From Candidatus Poribacteria bacterium (GTDB lineage Bacteria; Poribacteria; WGA-4E; WGA-3G): DNA of 64,000 nucleotides. Numbering within the stretch: the first letter of the stretch is position 1; each line of letters begins with the position of its first letter. A program made the translations under genes and the position numbers. The DNA is taken from NCBI GenBank assembly GCA_022820835.1, contig JAJEET010000008.1, forward strand, positions 60,890 through 124,889, in the 5' to 3' direction. Below the pieces are notes generated by a model. That model had not been told where the DNA came from. It saw only the letters and a program-made list of their open reading frames with translations, and did no database searches. Of the stretch, positions 27,388-36,345 are shown piece by piece.

Positions 27388-29412
27388 ATGAAGAAAATCG
27401 TCTTTTCAATATGCTTGACGTTCACCTTTCTTTTAATACTCTCTCAACTAAACGGCTTTGCCGAAGACACCACACGTTGGCGTTTGCCTGAAGGTGCCAC
27501 AGCTCGCCTCGGGAAAGGGAATATAAAACAGATAGCGTATTCACCGAATGGTATGCATTTAGCAGCAGCGGGAAGTGCTGGCATTTGGATCTATGATGTA
27601 ACGATCCATCAAGAAGTGGCACTCCTTACGGGAAATACGGGACCTATTAGCAGTGTTGCATTCAATCCAGATGGAAGTACTATCGTTAGTGGCTATGATG
27701 ACGGAAGCGTTTGGGTGTGGGATGTTAAAACAGGCGAACACAAGCAAATTTTGACAGCCGAACAAGAATGGGTCAGTAGTGTCGCGTTCAGTCCAGATGG
27801 TAAAATAATCGCAAGTGGTGGGGCATGTGTGGAAGGTATGTGCCCAGGAATCACATTATTGGATACCCAAACGGGCGAACGGCTCAAATCATTTGGAGGT
27901 GCCCATACGACTTTGAGCGTATGTTTCAGTCCGGACGGAAATACGCTTGCCAGTAGTGGAGATGAATGGGACAGCAACATCCGCTTGTGGGATGTTCAGA
28001 CGGGCAAACTCCTCAAAACTCTCAAAAAACGTACGGCTTTTGAAGATCGCGATGTCAACAGTGTCGTTTTTAGCCCGGACGGAAATATAATCGCCAGCGG
28101 CAGTGATAATGGAACCATCCGCCTCTGGAATACACACACGGGTGAATTCATCAAATATCTTGAAGGACACACGAAGTCCGTCAATAGTGTGGTTTTTAGT
28201 CCAAACGGAAATAGGCTCATCAGTACTGGCGAGGACGGTGTCTGCTTATGGGATGTCAACACCGGTGAATACATCGATGAGTTTCAAATTCCTGCGGTCA
28301 GTGCAGCTTTCAGTCCAGACGGAAAAACATGCGCGATTGCAAGTGAAACGGGTATATCTGTATGGGATGCTCATACTCTCCATTTCCTCGAAAGTCTTAG
28401 GATAAATAAAGGTTCAGAAGATAAATTCAGAGGAAAAGATATAGGGTCAATCCAAAGTGTGGCTTTCAGTCCAGATGGAAACACAATTGTGAGTTGTGGT
28501 GGGAACAACATCCACCTATGGGATTCCCACACTAACCAACTCCTCAAAACGTTGATAGGACATACGGAGTCTGTCAACAGCGTCGTTTTTAGTCCAGATG
28601 GAAACACAATCGCCAGTGCAAGTAATGACAGAACCATCCGCCTATGGAATGTCAACACACGTAAACCCCTCAAAACACTGATGGCACATGCGGATTCGGC
28701 GAATAGTGTCGTTTTCAGTTCAGACGGAGCGACAATCGCCAGTGCGGGTAACGACAGAACCATCCGATTATGGAACGCCAACACCGGTGAACTTCTAAGA
28801 ACTCTCACAGGGCATGTCGAAAACGTCAACACTATCGCTTTTAGTCCAGATGGAAACACAATCGCCAGCGGCAGTGGGAGGTTAGCATATTTGGGAGGCG
28901 GTGAGGATTCAGGGACGTGTGTGGGTCAAGAAATTCGCCTATGGAATGCCAACACTGGTGAACACATCAAAACCCTCACAGGTCATACGTCCGTAGTCAA
29001 TAGTGTGGTTTTCAGTCCAGACGGAAACACAATCGCCAGCGGCAGCGGGCATTGGTGGGGTTATGAAGGTAAAGCGAGCACAGGCGAGGAAGTTCGCCTA
29101 TGGAATGCCAACACTGGTGAACACATCAAAACCCTCACAGGACACAAAGATGTGGTCTCAAGCGTGGCATTCAGTCCAGATGGAAGCTATATCGTTAGTG
29201 GAGACTGGTATGATTGGGACGGACATTTCAGTAGTGGGACTTGGAGTGGTGAAATCCGTGTGTGGGATGCTCATACGGGTGAACATCTCAAAACGCTTAA
29301 AGGACATACGGGCGGTGTCTCAAGCGTGGCGTTCAGTCCAGATGGGAAAGTACTTGCCAGTGGTAGGACAGATGGCACGATACTCCTATGGGACTTCTCC
29401 ACACCACCGTAA
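27388..29412 (+). CDS. Secreted WD40 beta-propeller protein
   Basis: A 674-residue protein. A signal peptide (MKKIVFSICLTFTFLLILSQ, cleavage probably after LNGFA near residue 27) is followed by the module TTRWRLPEGATARLGKGNIK, which is homologous to the start of the cytoplasmic WD40 paralogues. Then come about 13-14 WD40 repeats of the form VNSVVFSPDGNTIASGS...IRLWNANTGE. Several adjacent repeats are nearly identical at the DNA level (about 28550-29100), a sign of recent internal duplication. Two repeats carry insertions of 15-20 glycine/tryptophan-rich residues. No sorting domain is present at the C-terminus, unlike the secreted WD40 gene at 53392. GGAGG lies eight bases before the ATG. Confidence 0.86.
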   Translation: MKKIVFSICLTFTFLLILSQLNGFAEDTTRWRLPEGATARLGKGNIKQIAYSPNGMHLAAAGSAGIWIYDVTIHQEVALLTGNTGPISSVAFNPDGSTIVSGYDDGSVWVWDVKTGEHKQILTAEQEWVSSVAFSPDGKIIASGGACVEGMCPGITLLDTQTGERLKSFGGAHTTLSVCFSPDGNTLASSGDEWDSNIRLWDVQTGKLLKTLKKRTAFEDRDVNSVVFSPDGNIIASGSDNGTIRLWNTHTGEFIKYLEGHTKSVNSVVFSPNGNRLISTGEDGVCLWDVNTGEYIDEFQIPAVSAAFSPDGKTCAIASETGISVWDAHTLHFLESLRINKGSEDKFRGKDIGSIQSVAFSPDGNTIVSCGGNNIHLWDSHTNQLLKTLIGHTESVNSVVFSPDGNTIASASNDRTIRLWNVNTRKPLKTLMAHADSANSVVFSSDGATIASAGNDRTIRLWNANTGELLRTLTGHVENVNTIAFSPDGNTIASGSGRLAYLGGGEDSGTCVGQEIRLWNANTGEHIKTLTGHTSVVNSVVFSPDGNTIASGSGHWWGYEGKASTGEEVRLWNANTGEHIKTLTGHKDVVSSVAFSPDGSYIVSGDWYDWDGHFSSGTWSGEIRVWDAHTGEHLKTLKGHTGGVSSVAFSPDGKVLASGRTDGTILLWDFSTPP

Positions 29413-29501
29413 CCTGTCTCTATCACAGCAGATACTAACACTGACCGTCCAATAAACATTCAGATAAATCACGCGATACTGATGAAACAGGAGGCAAATT
29501 A

Positions 29502-30239
29502 ATGAATGTTCTACTAATAGGGGGTTCAGGGCACGTTGGAACCATGACGCTCCCTTACATGAAGAGCCATCACAATTTTCGGGTACTGGATGTCAACCCA
29601 CCTAAAGATACCTCTGTGGACTATATCCAAGGATCCGTTACCGATCCCGACATCGTTCAAGAAGCGTTGAAAGGGATGGATACGTTTGTCTATATGGTCA
29701 TGCTACAACCGACGAGCGATCGGTCATCCGTAGCAGATTTTGATAGCATCATCTCAAACTACGAGGTGAATGCAAAAGGACTGCATATTGTGCTACATGC
29801 CGCGAAAAAAGCCGGCATCCGACACGCTGTCTATACAAGCACTTTCACAGTACATGAGCGGACGCGGAATAACTTCCCTTACGAAGATGTCGTACCGCGC
29901 GATAATCCCGGTGTCTACGGGTTAACCAAAGGTTTCGGCGAGCAGGTCTGTGAATACTTTGCCCGGGAACACGGTATGTCCCTCATCGCTTTGCGAATCA
30001 CGGGTCCCTCTACACGTGAACAGTGGCTTGAACGCTACAACCAGCCGAAAGATGCATCAGTGCATATCTGGTGGACGGATGAGGAAGACTTAGCAACTGC
30101 CTACCTCGCCGCTATCTCAGTCCAACACGAAGGGTTTGATGCCTTCTTCATCGCCGGCGACCACGAACAGAAAGAGATTAACCTCTCAAAAGCGAAACGT
30201 TTGCTCGGTTGGGAACCGCTGACACATACGCGGGTGTAA
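29502..30239 (+). CDS. NAD-dependent epimerase/dehydratase (extended SDR)
   Basis: A 245-residue extended short-chain dehydrogenase. The Rossmann motif is LLIGGSGHVGT (4-14), the catalytic tyrosine and lysine lie in YGLTKGFGE (about 146-154), and serine/threonine in YTSTFTVHE supplies the third residue. It resembles UDP-sugar epimerase-like members but is shorter than the usual 300 or more residues, lacking most of the C-terminal substrate domain; the tail KRLLGWEPLTHTRV matches the normal family ending, so the shortening is internal rather than a truncation. An AGGAGGC precedes the ATG. Substrate unknown; it may act on a nucleotide sugar or small aldehyde. Confidence 0.8.
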   Translation: MNVLLIGGSGHVGTMTLPYMKSHHNFRVLDVNPPKDTSVDYIQGSVTDPDIVQEALKGMDTFVYMVMLQPTSDRSSVADFDSIISNYEVNAKGLHIVLHAAKKAGIRHAVYTSTFTVHERTRNNFPYEDVVPRDNPGVYGLTKGFGEQVCEYFAREHGMSLIALRITGPSTREQWLERYNQPKDASVHIWWTDEEDLATAYLAAISVQHEGFDAFFIAGDHEQKEINLSKAKRLLGWEPLTHTRV

Positions 30240-30656
30240 ATATATATAGGACTTACGCCGGATAACAGGATACCTGCGATCGCAACCCGAACCGGAACCG
30301 CCCGAACCGGAACCGACAGACCCGAACCCATCGCAGAAAAATAGGACGCAGATTTTTGCGCACAAAAAGAAATTTTGCGTACAAAAAAAATTAAAGTGCC
30401 GTCTTGTGCTTTTTCTACGAGTTCGCCCACGGCTCAAAACTCGTAGAAAAATAGAACGTCCTTGAAAACACGGAAACACAAAACGGGCAGAAACTGTCCA
30501 AACTACAGGGTCATTCAATTGTCCATTTTTCGCTCGAATTTTCACCCACCAGGCCCGGTAGGTTCGGTTTCCTAACCGAACCGGATCTTTGAAAAAAGAC
30601 CTGAAACTCAAGAATTCCTTAAAATTGAATGCTCCTGGTCCAAACTATTGTAATAT
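30240..30656. repeat. Palindrome-rich intergenic region
   Basis: No gene is supported. It starts TATATAGGACTTACGC (a motif also seen at 34064), then holds tandem CCCGAACCGGAA units (30285-30330) and CGCAGATTTTTGCG ... GCGTACAAAAAAAATTAAAG (30347-30400), the latter shared with 33778-33812. A perfect 14-bp inverted repeat TTTTTCTACGAGTT (30410-30423, 30438-30451) and a perfect 9-bp hairpin GGTTCGGTT-TCCT-AACCGAACC (30561-30582) follow. This looks like several short repeats nested or stacked together. Confidence 0.55.
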
Positions 30657-30685
30657 TTGACAGAGATTTTTTTTTATGGTATACT
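30657..30685 (+). promoter_or_regulatory. Sigma-70-type promoter of DUF2283 gene
   Basis: TTGACA (30657-30662) and TATACT (30680-30685) are 17 bases apart and the -10 box has the TGG extension. It lies 24 bp before the ATG at 30709, so the leader is very short. Confidence 0.65.
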
Positions 30686-30708
30686 ATTGGTGATTTGACA
30701 GGACTTAT

Positions 30709-30954
30709 ATGGAAGATTATATGAATAAAACAAAGATGGTCTACTTTGAAAAAGAGGATATATTGCACCTGGCGATTTCCGAGGAACCAGAAACCAACAG
30801 TCTTGAACTCAGCCCCAATATCACCGCAGAATTAAACAGTGACGGTGAACTCATCGGTATTGAAATCCTAAATGCCAGTACCTTCATACGGGACTCAATT
30901 TTAGAATCCGCCCATGCAAAAATGCTCTTACTCACCAAAGTTCAACCGGTGTAA
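30709..30954 (+). CDS. DUF2283 family small protein
   Basis: An 81-residue protein matching the DUF2283 pattern: a first strand YFEKEDILHLAIS (in place of YDxxxDVLYI), a central ITAELNSDGELIGIEILNAS, then a short helix. The family is common in bacteria and often found as a stand-alone small gene; its function is not known. AGGA lies close to the ATG at 30709, with a second possible start at 30721. A strong promoter lies just upstream. The following sdhC-like gene starts 46 bp later, so the DUF2283 gene could be the first gene of the sdh transcript. Confidence 0.75.
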   Translation: MEDYMNKTKMVYFEKEDILHLAISEEPETNSLELSPNITAELNSDGELIGIEILNASTFIRDSILESAHAKMLLLTKVQPV

Positions 30955-31000
30955 TTAAGAAAATCACCAGTTTTTATTTTACGGTAAGGAAATATCGTCT

Positions 31001-31810
31001 ATGACCCAACATCCCGAACTCACTTTAACAGAAAACCGTCCGTTCCAAACCCAACGCCGAGACACATGGTGGCTACAACCTTTAGCCGTATTTCTCGGTC
31101 TGGGTACATTCATCGTTTACGCGACCTTTCGGGTTTTTGAAGGTGCTCATTTCCTTCACGGTCCGTACCTATCACCTTTCTACTCACCGCTGCTTTTTGG
31201 TACCGATACATATAGCGTTGCCCACAGTTGGTTCGGCATGATGCCAGATTGGATGCCCGGTCTCATTACACCCGCGGTCCTCATTTTATGGGCACCCCTC
31301 GGATTCCGATTTACATGCTACTACTATCGCGGCGCGTATTACAAAGCGTTCTGGGCAGACCCACCCTCTTGCACAGTGTCAGAACCGCGCAAAGGCTATC
31401 GCGGTGAAAACGCCTTCCCGTTGATTGTCCAAAACATACATCGCTATTTTCTTTACGTCGCACTCATTATCTTAGGTATCCTCGCTTACGATGTATGGAA
31501 AGCACTCTGGTTTGACGATGGAAACGGCGGAACAACTTTCGGTATCGGCATAGGTACAATCGTTTTAGCAGTCAATGTTGTCCTTTTAGGCGGTTATACG
31601 CTTGGATGTCACTCTTTACGCCACTTGGTTGGCGGCGTAATTGATCTGCTTTCCAAAGCACCAGTCCGTCGGGAAGCGTACAACTGCGTCAGTTGTTTAA
31701 ACCGCCATCACATGCTCTGGGCATGGATGAGTCTTTGTTGGGTCGGTTTTTCGGATGTATACGTCCGTTTCATAGCACCGGCGTTGGTCAAGGACTGGAT
31801 TACATTTTAA
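31001..31810 (+). CDS. Succinate dehydrogenase membrane anchor (Sdh1 type, 5 TM)
   Basis: A 269-residue membrane subunit. About five hydrophobic segments are seen (near residues 24-43, 86-108, 150-167, 181-204 and 240-262). The segment LGFRFTCYYYRGAYYKAFW and FPLIVQNIHRYFLYVAL, with conserved histidines, match the single-chain anchor of the mycobacterial Sdh1 type rather than the two-chain SdhC/SdhD or the FrdC type. It should hold the flavoprotein and iron-sulfur subunits and pass electrons to a quinone, probably menaquinone. It begins an operon with the flavoprotein 36 bp downstream. AAGGAAATATCGTCT precedes the ATG. Confidence 0.8.
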   Translation: MTQHPELTLTENRPFQTQRRDTWWLQPLAVFLGLGTFIVYATFRVFEGAHFLHGPYLSPFYSPLLFGTDTYSVAHSWFGMMPDWMPGLITPAVLILWAPLGFRFTCYYYRGAYYKAFWADPPSCTVSEPRKGYRGENAFPLIVQNIHRYFLYVALIILGILAYDVWKALWFDDGNGGTTFGIGIGTIVLAVNVVLLGGYTLGCHSLRHLVGGVIDLLSKAPVRREAYNCVSCLNRHHMLWAWMSLCWVGFSDVYVRFIAPALVKDWITF

Positions 31811-31846
31811 GAATTTTTATATTAGAGAAAAAAGAGGAATATTAGC

Positions 31847-33679
31847 GTGGCATCTTACGAAACGCATGAATACGATGTATTAATAATCGGAGCCGGTGGT
31901 GCCGGACTTCGCGCCGCCATTGAAGCCGCTGTCGGCGATCTTAAAGTAGGACTCGTATGTAAGTCCTTACTCGGTAAAGCACACACCGTTATGGCGGAAG
32001 GCGGTGTCGCCGCTGCCCTGGCAAATGTCGATGAAAGAGACAGTTGGCGTGTCCACTTCGCCGACACCATGCGTGGCGGACAGTATCTCTCCAATGCCCG
32101 GATGGCAGAACTTCATGCGAAGGAATCGCCGGATCGCGTGCGCGAATTGGAAGCATGGGGCGCACTCTTTGACCGAACACAAGACGGCGGCATCCTCCAG
32201 CGCAACTTCGGCGGACACCAATATCCACGTCTCGCCCACGTTGGTGACCGGACAGGGTTGGAAATGATCCGCGCTTTACAGGACCACGGCATCCACCAAG
32301 GCATTGAAGTGCACATGGAGAACACCGTCGTCTCACTCCTGAAAACAGGGGACAGGGTATCCGGTGCCTTCGGTTATGAGCGTGAAAAAGGACGCTTCAA
32401 AGTCTTTACGGCAAAAGCCGTTGTCTTGGCGACAGGCGGTGCTGGAAAAGCATACAAAGTCACAAGCAATAGTTGGGAATATACCGGTGATGGACACGCG
32501 CTCGCATATCACGCCGGTGCCGAACTCATTGATATGGAGTTCGTTCAATTTCATCCGACAGGTATGGTTTGGCCCCCCAGTGTTCGAGGTATCTTGGTTA
32601 CGGAAGGTGTCCGCGGTGAGGGAGGTATCCTCACGAACAGCGAAGGCAATCGCTTCATGTTCGACGACATCCCCGAACTCTATGTGAACCAGACAGCCGA
32701 TAACCCTGAAGAAGGCTGGCTGTATACACAAGGTGACCGAGAAGCGCGGCGTCCACCGGAACTCTTAACCCGCGATCACGTCGCCCGTTGTATCGTCCGG
32801 GAAGTCCAAGAAGGCAGAGGCAGCCCACACGGCGGCGTGTTCTTGGATATAGCGTGGATTAAAGAGAAGATTCCGAATGCTGCGGAGCATATCCGCAGGA
32901 AGCTACCGAGCATGTACCACCAGTTCAAAGAACTCGCCAATATCGACATCACAGAAGAACCGATGGAGGTCGGTCCGACGACACACTATATTATGGGCGG
33001 TATCCGGGTCGACGCGGACTCACAGATGACGGCGGTTCCCGGACTTTTCGCGGCAGGCGAATGCGCTGCCGGTTTGCACGGTGCTAACAGACTCGGCGGC
33101 AATTCTCTCTCCGATCTGCTCGTTTTCGGTAAGCGCGCAGGCGAATACGCTGCTCAGTTTGCGATGGAAAACGAAGCGGTTCCGATTGATGAATCCGAAA
33201 TTGATACAATCGCTGCGCATTCACTAAAACCCTTTGAGAATCCACAAACGGATGGCAACGGCAGCAATATCGGGCCCTACGACATCCAAGCACAACTCCA
33301 AGAAAAGATGCAGGAACTGGTCGGTATTGCCCGGAGTCATGAAAGTCTCACGCAAGCCATTGAAGAGATTCAGAACCTCCGTGAAAAAGCGGAGAACGTT
33401 CATGCGATCGGTAACCGTGAATACAATGCAGGCTGGCATACGGCTTTAGATCTCGACTGTCTGCTCACGGCTTCCGAAGCGATTGCGCTCGCAGCACTTG
33501 AGCGCAAGGCAAGTATTGGCGCACACTCACGGGACGATCATCCAGAGAAAGAAGAACCCGGTGCCGGCAAATATAACACCATCATCAACAAAACAGATGA
33601 TGGCGCAATGACAGTCCGACGAGAGCCGATTGACGAACTCCGAGCAGATCTGCAGGAAATCATAGACGAAATGGGATAA
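31847..33679 (+). CDS. sdhA: Succinate dehydrogenase/fumarate reductase flavoprotein subunit
   Basis: A 610-residue FAD enzyme of the SdhA/FrdA family. The dinucleotide motif IIGAGGAGLRAA is at 14-25. The histidine in KAHTVMAEGG is placed for covalent flavin attachment. Active-site parts are visible: FVQFHPTGMVW, LVTEGVRGEGG, PTTHYIMGGIRVD and the NRLGGNSLSDLLVFG segment near the C-terminal side of the FAD domain. The helical C-terminus ends with a short acidic tail. The start is GTG at 31847 with AGAGGA nine bases upstream. It oxidises succinate to fumarate (or the reverse) at the membrane with the adjacent anchor and the iron-sulfur subunit encoded 621 bp downstream. Confidence 0.94.
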   Translation: MASYETHEYDVLIIGAGGAGLRAAIEAAVGDLKVGLVCKSLLGKAHTVMAEGGVAAALANVDERDSWRVHFADTMRGGQYLSNARMAELHAKESPDRVRELEAWGALFDRTQDGGILQRNFGGHQYPRLAHVGDRTGLEMIRALQDHGIHQGIEVHMENTVVSLLKTGDRVSGAFGYEREKGRFKVFTAKAVVLATGGAGKAYKVTSNSWEYTGDGHALAYHAGAELIDMEFVQFHPTGMVWPPSVRGILVTEGVRGEGGILTNSEGNRFMFDDIPELYVNQTADNPEEGWLYTQGDREARRPPELLTRDHVARCIVREVQEGRGSPHGGVFLDIAWIKEKIPNAAEHIRRKLPSMYHQFKELANIDITEEPMEVGPTTHYIMGGIRVDADSQMTAVPGLFAAGECAAGLHGANRLGGNSLSDLLVFGKRAGEYAAQFAMENEAVPIDESEIDTIAAHSLKPFENPQTDGNGSNIGPYDIQAQLQEKMQELVGIARSHESLTQAIEEIQNLREKAENVHAIGNREYNAGWHTALDLDCLLTASEAIALAALERKASIGAHSRDDHPEKEEPGAGKYNTIINKTDDGAMTVRREPIDELRADLQEIIDEMG

Positions 33680-33684
33680 TATTT

Positions 33685-33936
33685 TATAGTAAAGTTTAGA
33701 ATTAAAGAAACATTTCAAGTCCTAAACAGACCGTAACACGAGCCCTGAGTTGCCGCAGACGCAATCGCAAAATACAACGCAGATTTTTGCGTACAAAAAA
33801 AATTAAAGTGCCCTTAAGACAAAAATTACAGCAGCCGAACGCGGCTTTCTATCGCGCGCCGAAGCCGTTACCGAGAAGATAGGAAACCGTTAGTTTCCTG
33901 GGCACAGGATGTCTCATTAATTATGGGATCCACTAA
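33685..33936. mobile_element. Miniature inverted-repeat element, TATAGT family, copy B (within sdh operon)
   Basis: Left end TATAGTAAAGTTTAG with an AATTAAAGAAACATTTCA follow-on that matches copy A. The right end TCCACTAA (33929-33936) is slightly degenerate. At 252 bp it is larger than the other copies because it carries the CGCAGATTTTTGCG...AAATTAAAGTGCC repeat (33778-33812) and a perfect AGGAAAC-CGTTA-GTTTCCT hairpin (33880-33898). It starts five bases after the sdhA stop codon. Confidence 0.5.
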
Positions 33937-34146
33937 GCAATATTAAATAATAAATTTAGATTTTCGGATTTCCGAGAGGTTCCGAACCCCCGTAGGGGCG
34001 GGGTTTCCCCGCCCGCCAGCGATGCACAATGTGCTTATTTAATACTCAAACTTGCTTAGATAGGACTTACGCAGGTTGCTCTTTTGTACCATAGGAAACT
34101 AACGGTCTATGCTACAAGTGTAAACTTATTTTCGGGTTTTACTATA
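33933..34146. repeat. Stacked palindromes and partial TATAGT-family copy between sdhA and sdhB
   Basis: CTAAGCAATATTAAATAA (from 33933) is roughly complementary to TTATTTAATACTCAAACTTGC and TTAG near 34033-34061, framing a perfect hairpin GGGCGGGG-TTT-CCCCGCCC (33996-34014) of the same type as that in copy A. From 34089 to 34146 comes sequence like the right half of copy E (TCTATGCTACAAGTGTAAA ... TTTTACTATA) without a matching left end. No coding sequence is seen. Confidence 0.45.
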
Positions 34147-34251
34147 AAATCCACAATCTTTTAGGCGTGTAGCCCGTAATGTAATGGAGGGGTTTTGCTT
34201 GGGTGTTTCTTCAGATGTACGGGAGAGAACGTGAAACCTCAAACCCGTCTC

Positions 34252-34298
34252 AACGAACCGCAAGGAAATTAAAAAACGAACCGCAAGGAAAATTAAAA
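34252..34298 (+). repeat. Tandem duplication of the sdhB ribosome-binding region
   Basis: AACGAACCGCAAGGAAATTAA (34252-34274) is repeated almost exactly at 34275-34298 directly before the sdhB ATG at 34301. Each copy carries an AAGGA ribosome-binding core, so the gene has two tandem sites, the nearer of which is correctly spaced. Confidence 0.6.
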
Positions 34299-34300
34299 AA

Positions 34301-35035
34301 ATGGCAACTTTTAGAATTTGGCGTGGCAATGCAGACGATGCCCAATTTGTCGATTACGAGACCGAAGTCTCTGAAGGCATGGTCGTCTTAGACGCGATCC
34401 ACCGTATCCAAGCCGAGCAGGCAAACGATATGGCAGTTCGCTGGAACTGTAAAGCAGGAAAATGTGGGTCGTGTTCCGCCGAAATCAATGGACAACCGAA
34501 ATTGATGTGTATGACACGTCTCGATACCGTACCGCTCGACGCACCCGTCACAGTTGAACCGATGCGCGCATTTCCGCTCATCAAAGACCTCGTTGCAGAT
34601 GTGTCGTGGAACTTCAAGGTAAAAGAGCGGATGAAACCGTTCGCACCGCGTCCACCGGATGCCGAAGACGGTACATGGCGGATGGAACAGGAAGACATTG
34701 ACCACGTCCAAGAGTTTCGGAAATGTATTGAGTGCTTCCTCTGTCAAGATGTCTGCCACGTCCTACGCGACCACAAACTGCACGATGAGTTCATCGGCCC
34801 AAGATTCCTCGTCTACGCTGCATCCTTAGAGATGCACCCGATTGACACAGAGAACCGACTGGAAGAGTTAAAAAATTCGGACGGGATTGGATACTGTAAT
34901 ATCACGAAGTGTTGTACGAAGGTATGTCCTGAACATATCACGATTACGGATAACGCCATCATCCCACTCAAAGAACGCGTGGTTGACGAGTTCTACGATC
35001 CGATCAAAAAACTTTTCCGCGTTTTCAGTCGTTAA
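34301..35035 (+). CDS. sdhB: Succinate dehydrogenase/fumarate reductase iron-sulfur subunit
   Basis: A 244-residue iron-sulfur subunit. The N-terminal ferredoxin domain has CKAGKCGSC plus a later cysteine (LMCMTR) for the 2Fe-2S cluster. The C-terminal domain has CIECFLCQDVC and CNITKCCTKVCPEH for the 4Fe-4S and 3Fe-4S clusters. The VLDAIHRIQAEQANDMAVRW sequence is close to the mycobacterial Sdh1 type, matching the anchor at 31001. It lies 621 bp after sdhA, with repeats filling the gap and a duplicated ribosome-binding site just upstream. Whether one transcript still spans the gap is not known. Confidence 0.92.
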   Translation: MATFRIWRGNADDAQFVDYETEVSEGMVVLDAIHRIQAEQANDMAVRWNCKAGKCGSCSAEINGQPKLMCMTRLDTVPLDAPVTVEPMRAFPLIKDLVADVSWNFKVKERMKPFAPRPPDAEDGTWRMEQEDIDHVQEFRKCIECFLCQDVCHVLRDHKLHDEFIGPRFLVYAASLEMHPIDTENRLEELKNSDGIGYCNITKCCTKVCPEHITITDNAIIPLKERVVDEFYDPIKKLFRVFSR

Positions 35036-35064
35036 GCATATTGCTCGGCTTAAGAAAAAATAAA

Positions 35065-35093
35065 TTGACTCACCTCAAGATTTGTGGTAGACT
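35065..35093 (+). promoter_or_regulatory. Sigma-70-type promoter of Gfo/Idh/MocA gene
   Basis: TTGACT (35065-35070) and TAGACT (35088-35093) are 17 bases apart; the -10 box is preceded by TGG. It lies 63 bp before the ATG at 35156. Confidence 0.55.
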
Positions 35094-35155
35094 TTGCAAA
35101 CCTGATATAACAATACTCACAATTTCTTTTGACCTACCCCGGAGATATAATTATC

Positions 35156-36292
35156 ATGGCAACCAGCAAGAATGATATTTTAAGAGTCGGCGTGATTGGA
35201 CCTGGTGGTGCGGGACGCGGTAATACGCTCGGTTTCGCAACCCGTCCGGATGCCGAAGTCGTCGCAGCAGCAGATGCCTACGAAGGCAGCTTGGATGCTT
35301 TAGAGAACGCGCTTCGCGAGAGAGTTGACGACTATAAACCGAATAGCCTCACCCGTTACCTCGGCGAACACGAATTTGTTGAGATGCTCAATCACGAAGA
35401 CCTTGACATCGTCGGCGTTTTCTCACCACATTCCTTGCACGATATTCATGTCAAATACGCGCTTCGCGCAGGCTGTCATGTCATCGTTGAAAAGCCGATG
35501 GCAAATGTCGTCGGTGATGCTATCTCTATCACCAAAATAGCAATGGGCAGCGGGCTACACCTCGTCGGCGGATATCAACGGCACTACCAAGATACCTATA
35601 TGGCAGGTAGACGCGCAATCGCCGAAGGACGCATCGGGAACCTACAGAAATTCGAGGTTTACATGGCGCAGCGATGGGGGGCTGGCGGTTGGCGCGGCGA
35701 TCCACGCTTCTCCGGCGGCGGTCAACCCAACGACTCCGGTAGCCATCTCCAAGATATATTCCTCTGGATGACGGGTGCCTTGCCATCCGAAGTCTACGGA
35801 ACAACCGACATGAAGTTTCAGGACGATGACGGGAACCTCGTTCCGAAATTCGTTGAAATCAACTCCTATTCCGATGTGACGCTCGATAACGGTGCCGAAG
35901 GGACGATTACCATCCTTGGCAACACGCGCGTCGGATTTGAGGAATGGGTCATTCTTGAAGGCGACGAAGGCACAATTGAGATCAAAGGCGGGATTCAATA
36001 TATCCCGAAGGGTGGTGAGGCAGAACCGCTCACTTACCCGCGCCCGGAAGGTTACCCACGCAGTAAAGTCGATCAACTCGTCGGCTTGGTAAAAGGCGAG
36101 TACGATGCAAACTACACCTCCGGTGTCAACGGGATACGCACCAGCTGGTTGACGAACTCGATCCTTGAAGCCGGTAGAGGTCCTGACGAAAAAAACACGG
36201 TCAACTGCGACGAACTTATTCAGAAAGAAGGGTACACCCGACAAGACGTTTCAGCGCTGATTGAGGAATGCTCCGCCAGGTCGTGCTACTAA
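35156..36292 (+). CDS. Gfo/Idh/MocA family NAD(P)-dependent oxidoreductase, second copy
   Basis: A 378-residue oxidoreductase. The Rossmann motif is VGVIGPGGAGRGN and the signature loop HVIVEKPMANVVGDA keeps the EKP lysine that the gene at 16338 lacks. GGYQRHYQDTYMAGRRAI and NDSGSHLQDIFLWMTG give the substrate-side segment with the DxGxH-like histidine. It probably oxidises or rearranges a sugar or cyclitol. The ATG at 35156 is used because the fold starts there; an upstream TTG would add nine residues without support. CCGGAGATATAATTATC precedes it with a somewhat long spacing. Confidence 0.87.
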   Translation: MATSKNDILRVGVIGPGGAGRGNTLGFATRPDAEVVAAADAYEGSLDALENALRERVDDYKPNSLTRYLGEHEFVEMLNHEDLDIVGVFSPHSLHDIHVKYALRAGCHVIVEKPMANVVGDAISITKIAMGSGLHLVGGYQRHYQDTYMAGRRAIAEGRIGNLQKFEVYMAQRWGAGGWRGDPRFSGGGQPNDSGSHLQDIFLWMTGALPSEVYGTTDMKFQDDDGNLVPKFVEINSYSDVTLDNGAEGTITILGNTRVGFEEWVILEGDEGTIEIKGGIQYIPKGGEAEPLTYPRPEGYPRSKVDQLVGLVKGEYDANYTSGVNGIRTSWLTNSILEAGRGPDEKNTVNCDELIQKEGYTRQDVSALIEECSARSCY

Positions 36293-36345
36293 AGCGCAAG
36301 GTATCCTTTTCTTAGGCAGCGTACCAACGGAGCACGATACGGATT

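Noticed and set aside
27600..29400. Regular repeats within the secreted WD40 gene
   Set aside because: Same explanation: near-identical WD40 blades, not an array with spacers.
35642..36244. 200-residue minus-strand frame inside the Gfo/Idh/MocA gene
   Set aside because: It is antisense to a clear enzyme gene and has no family features.
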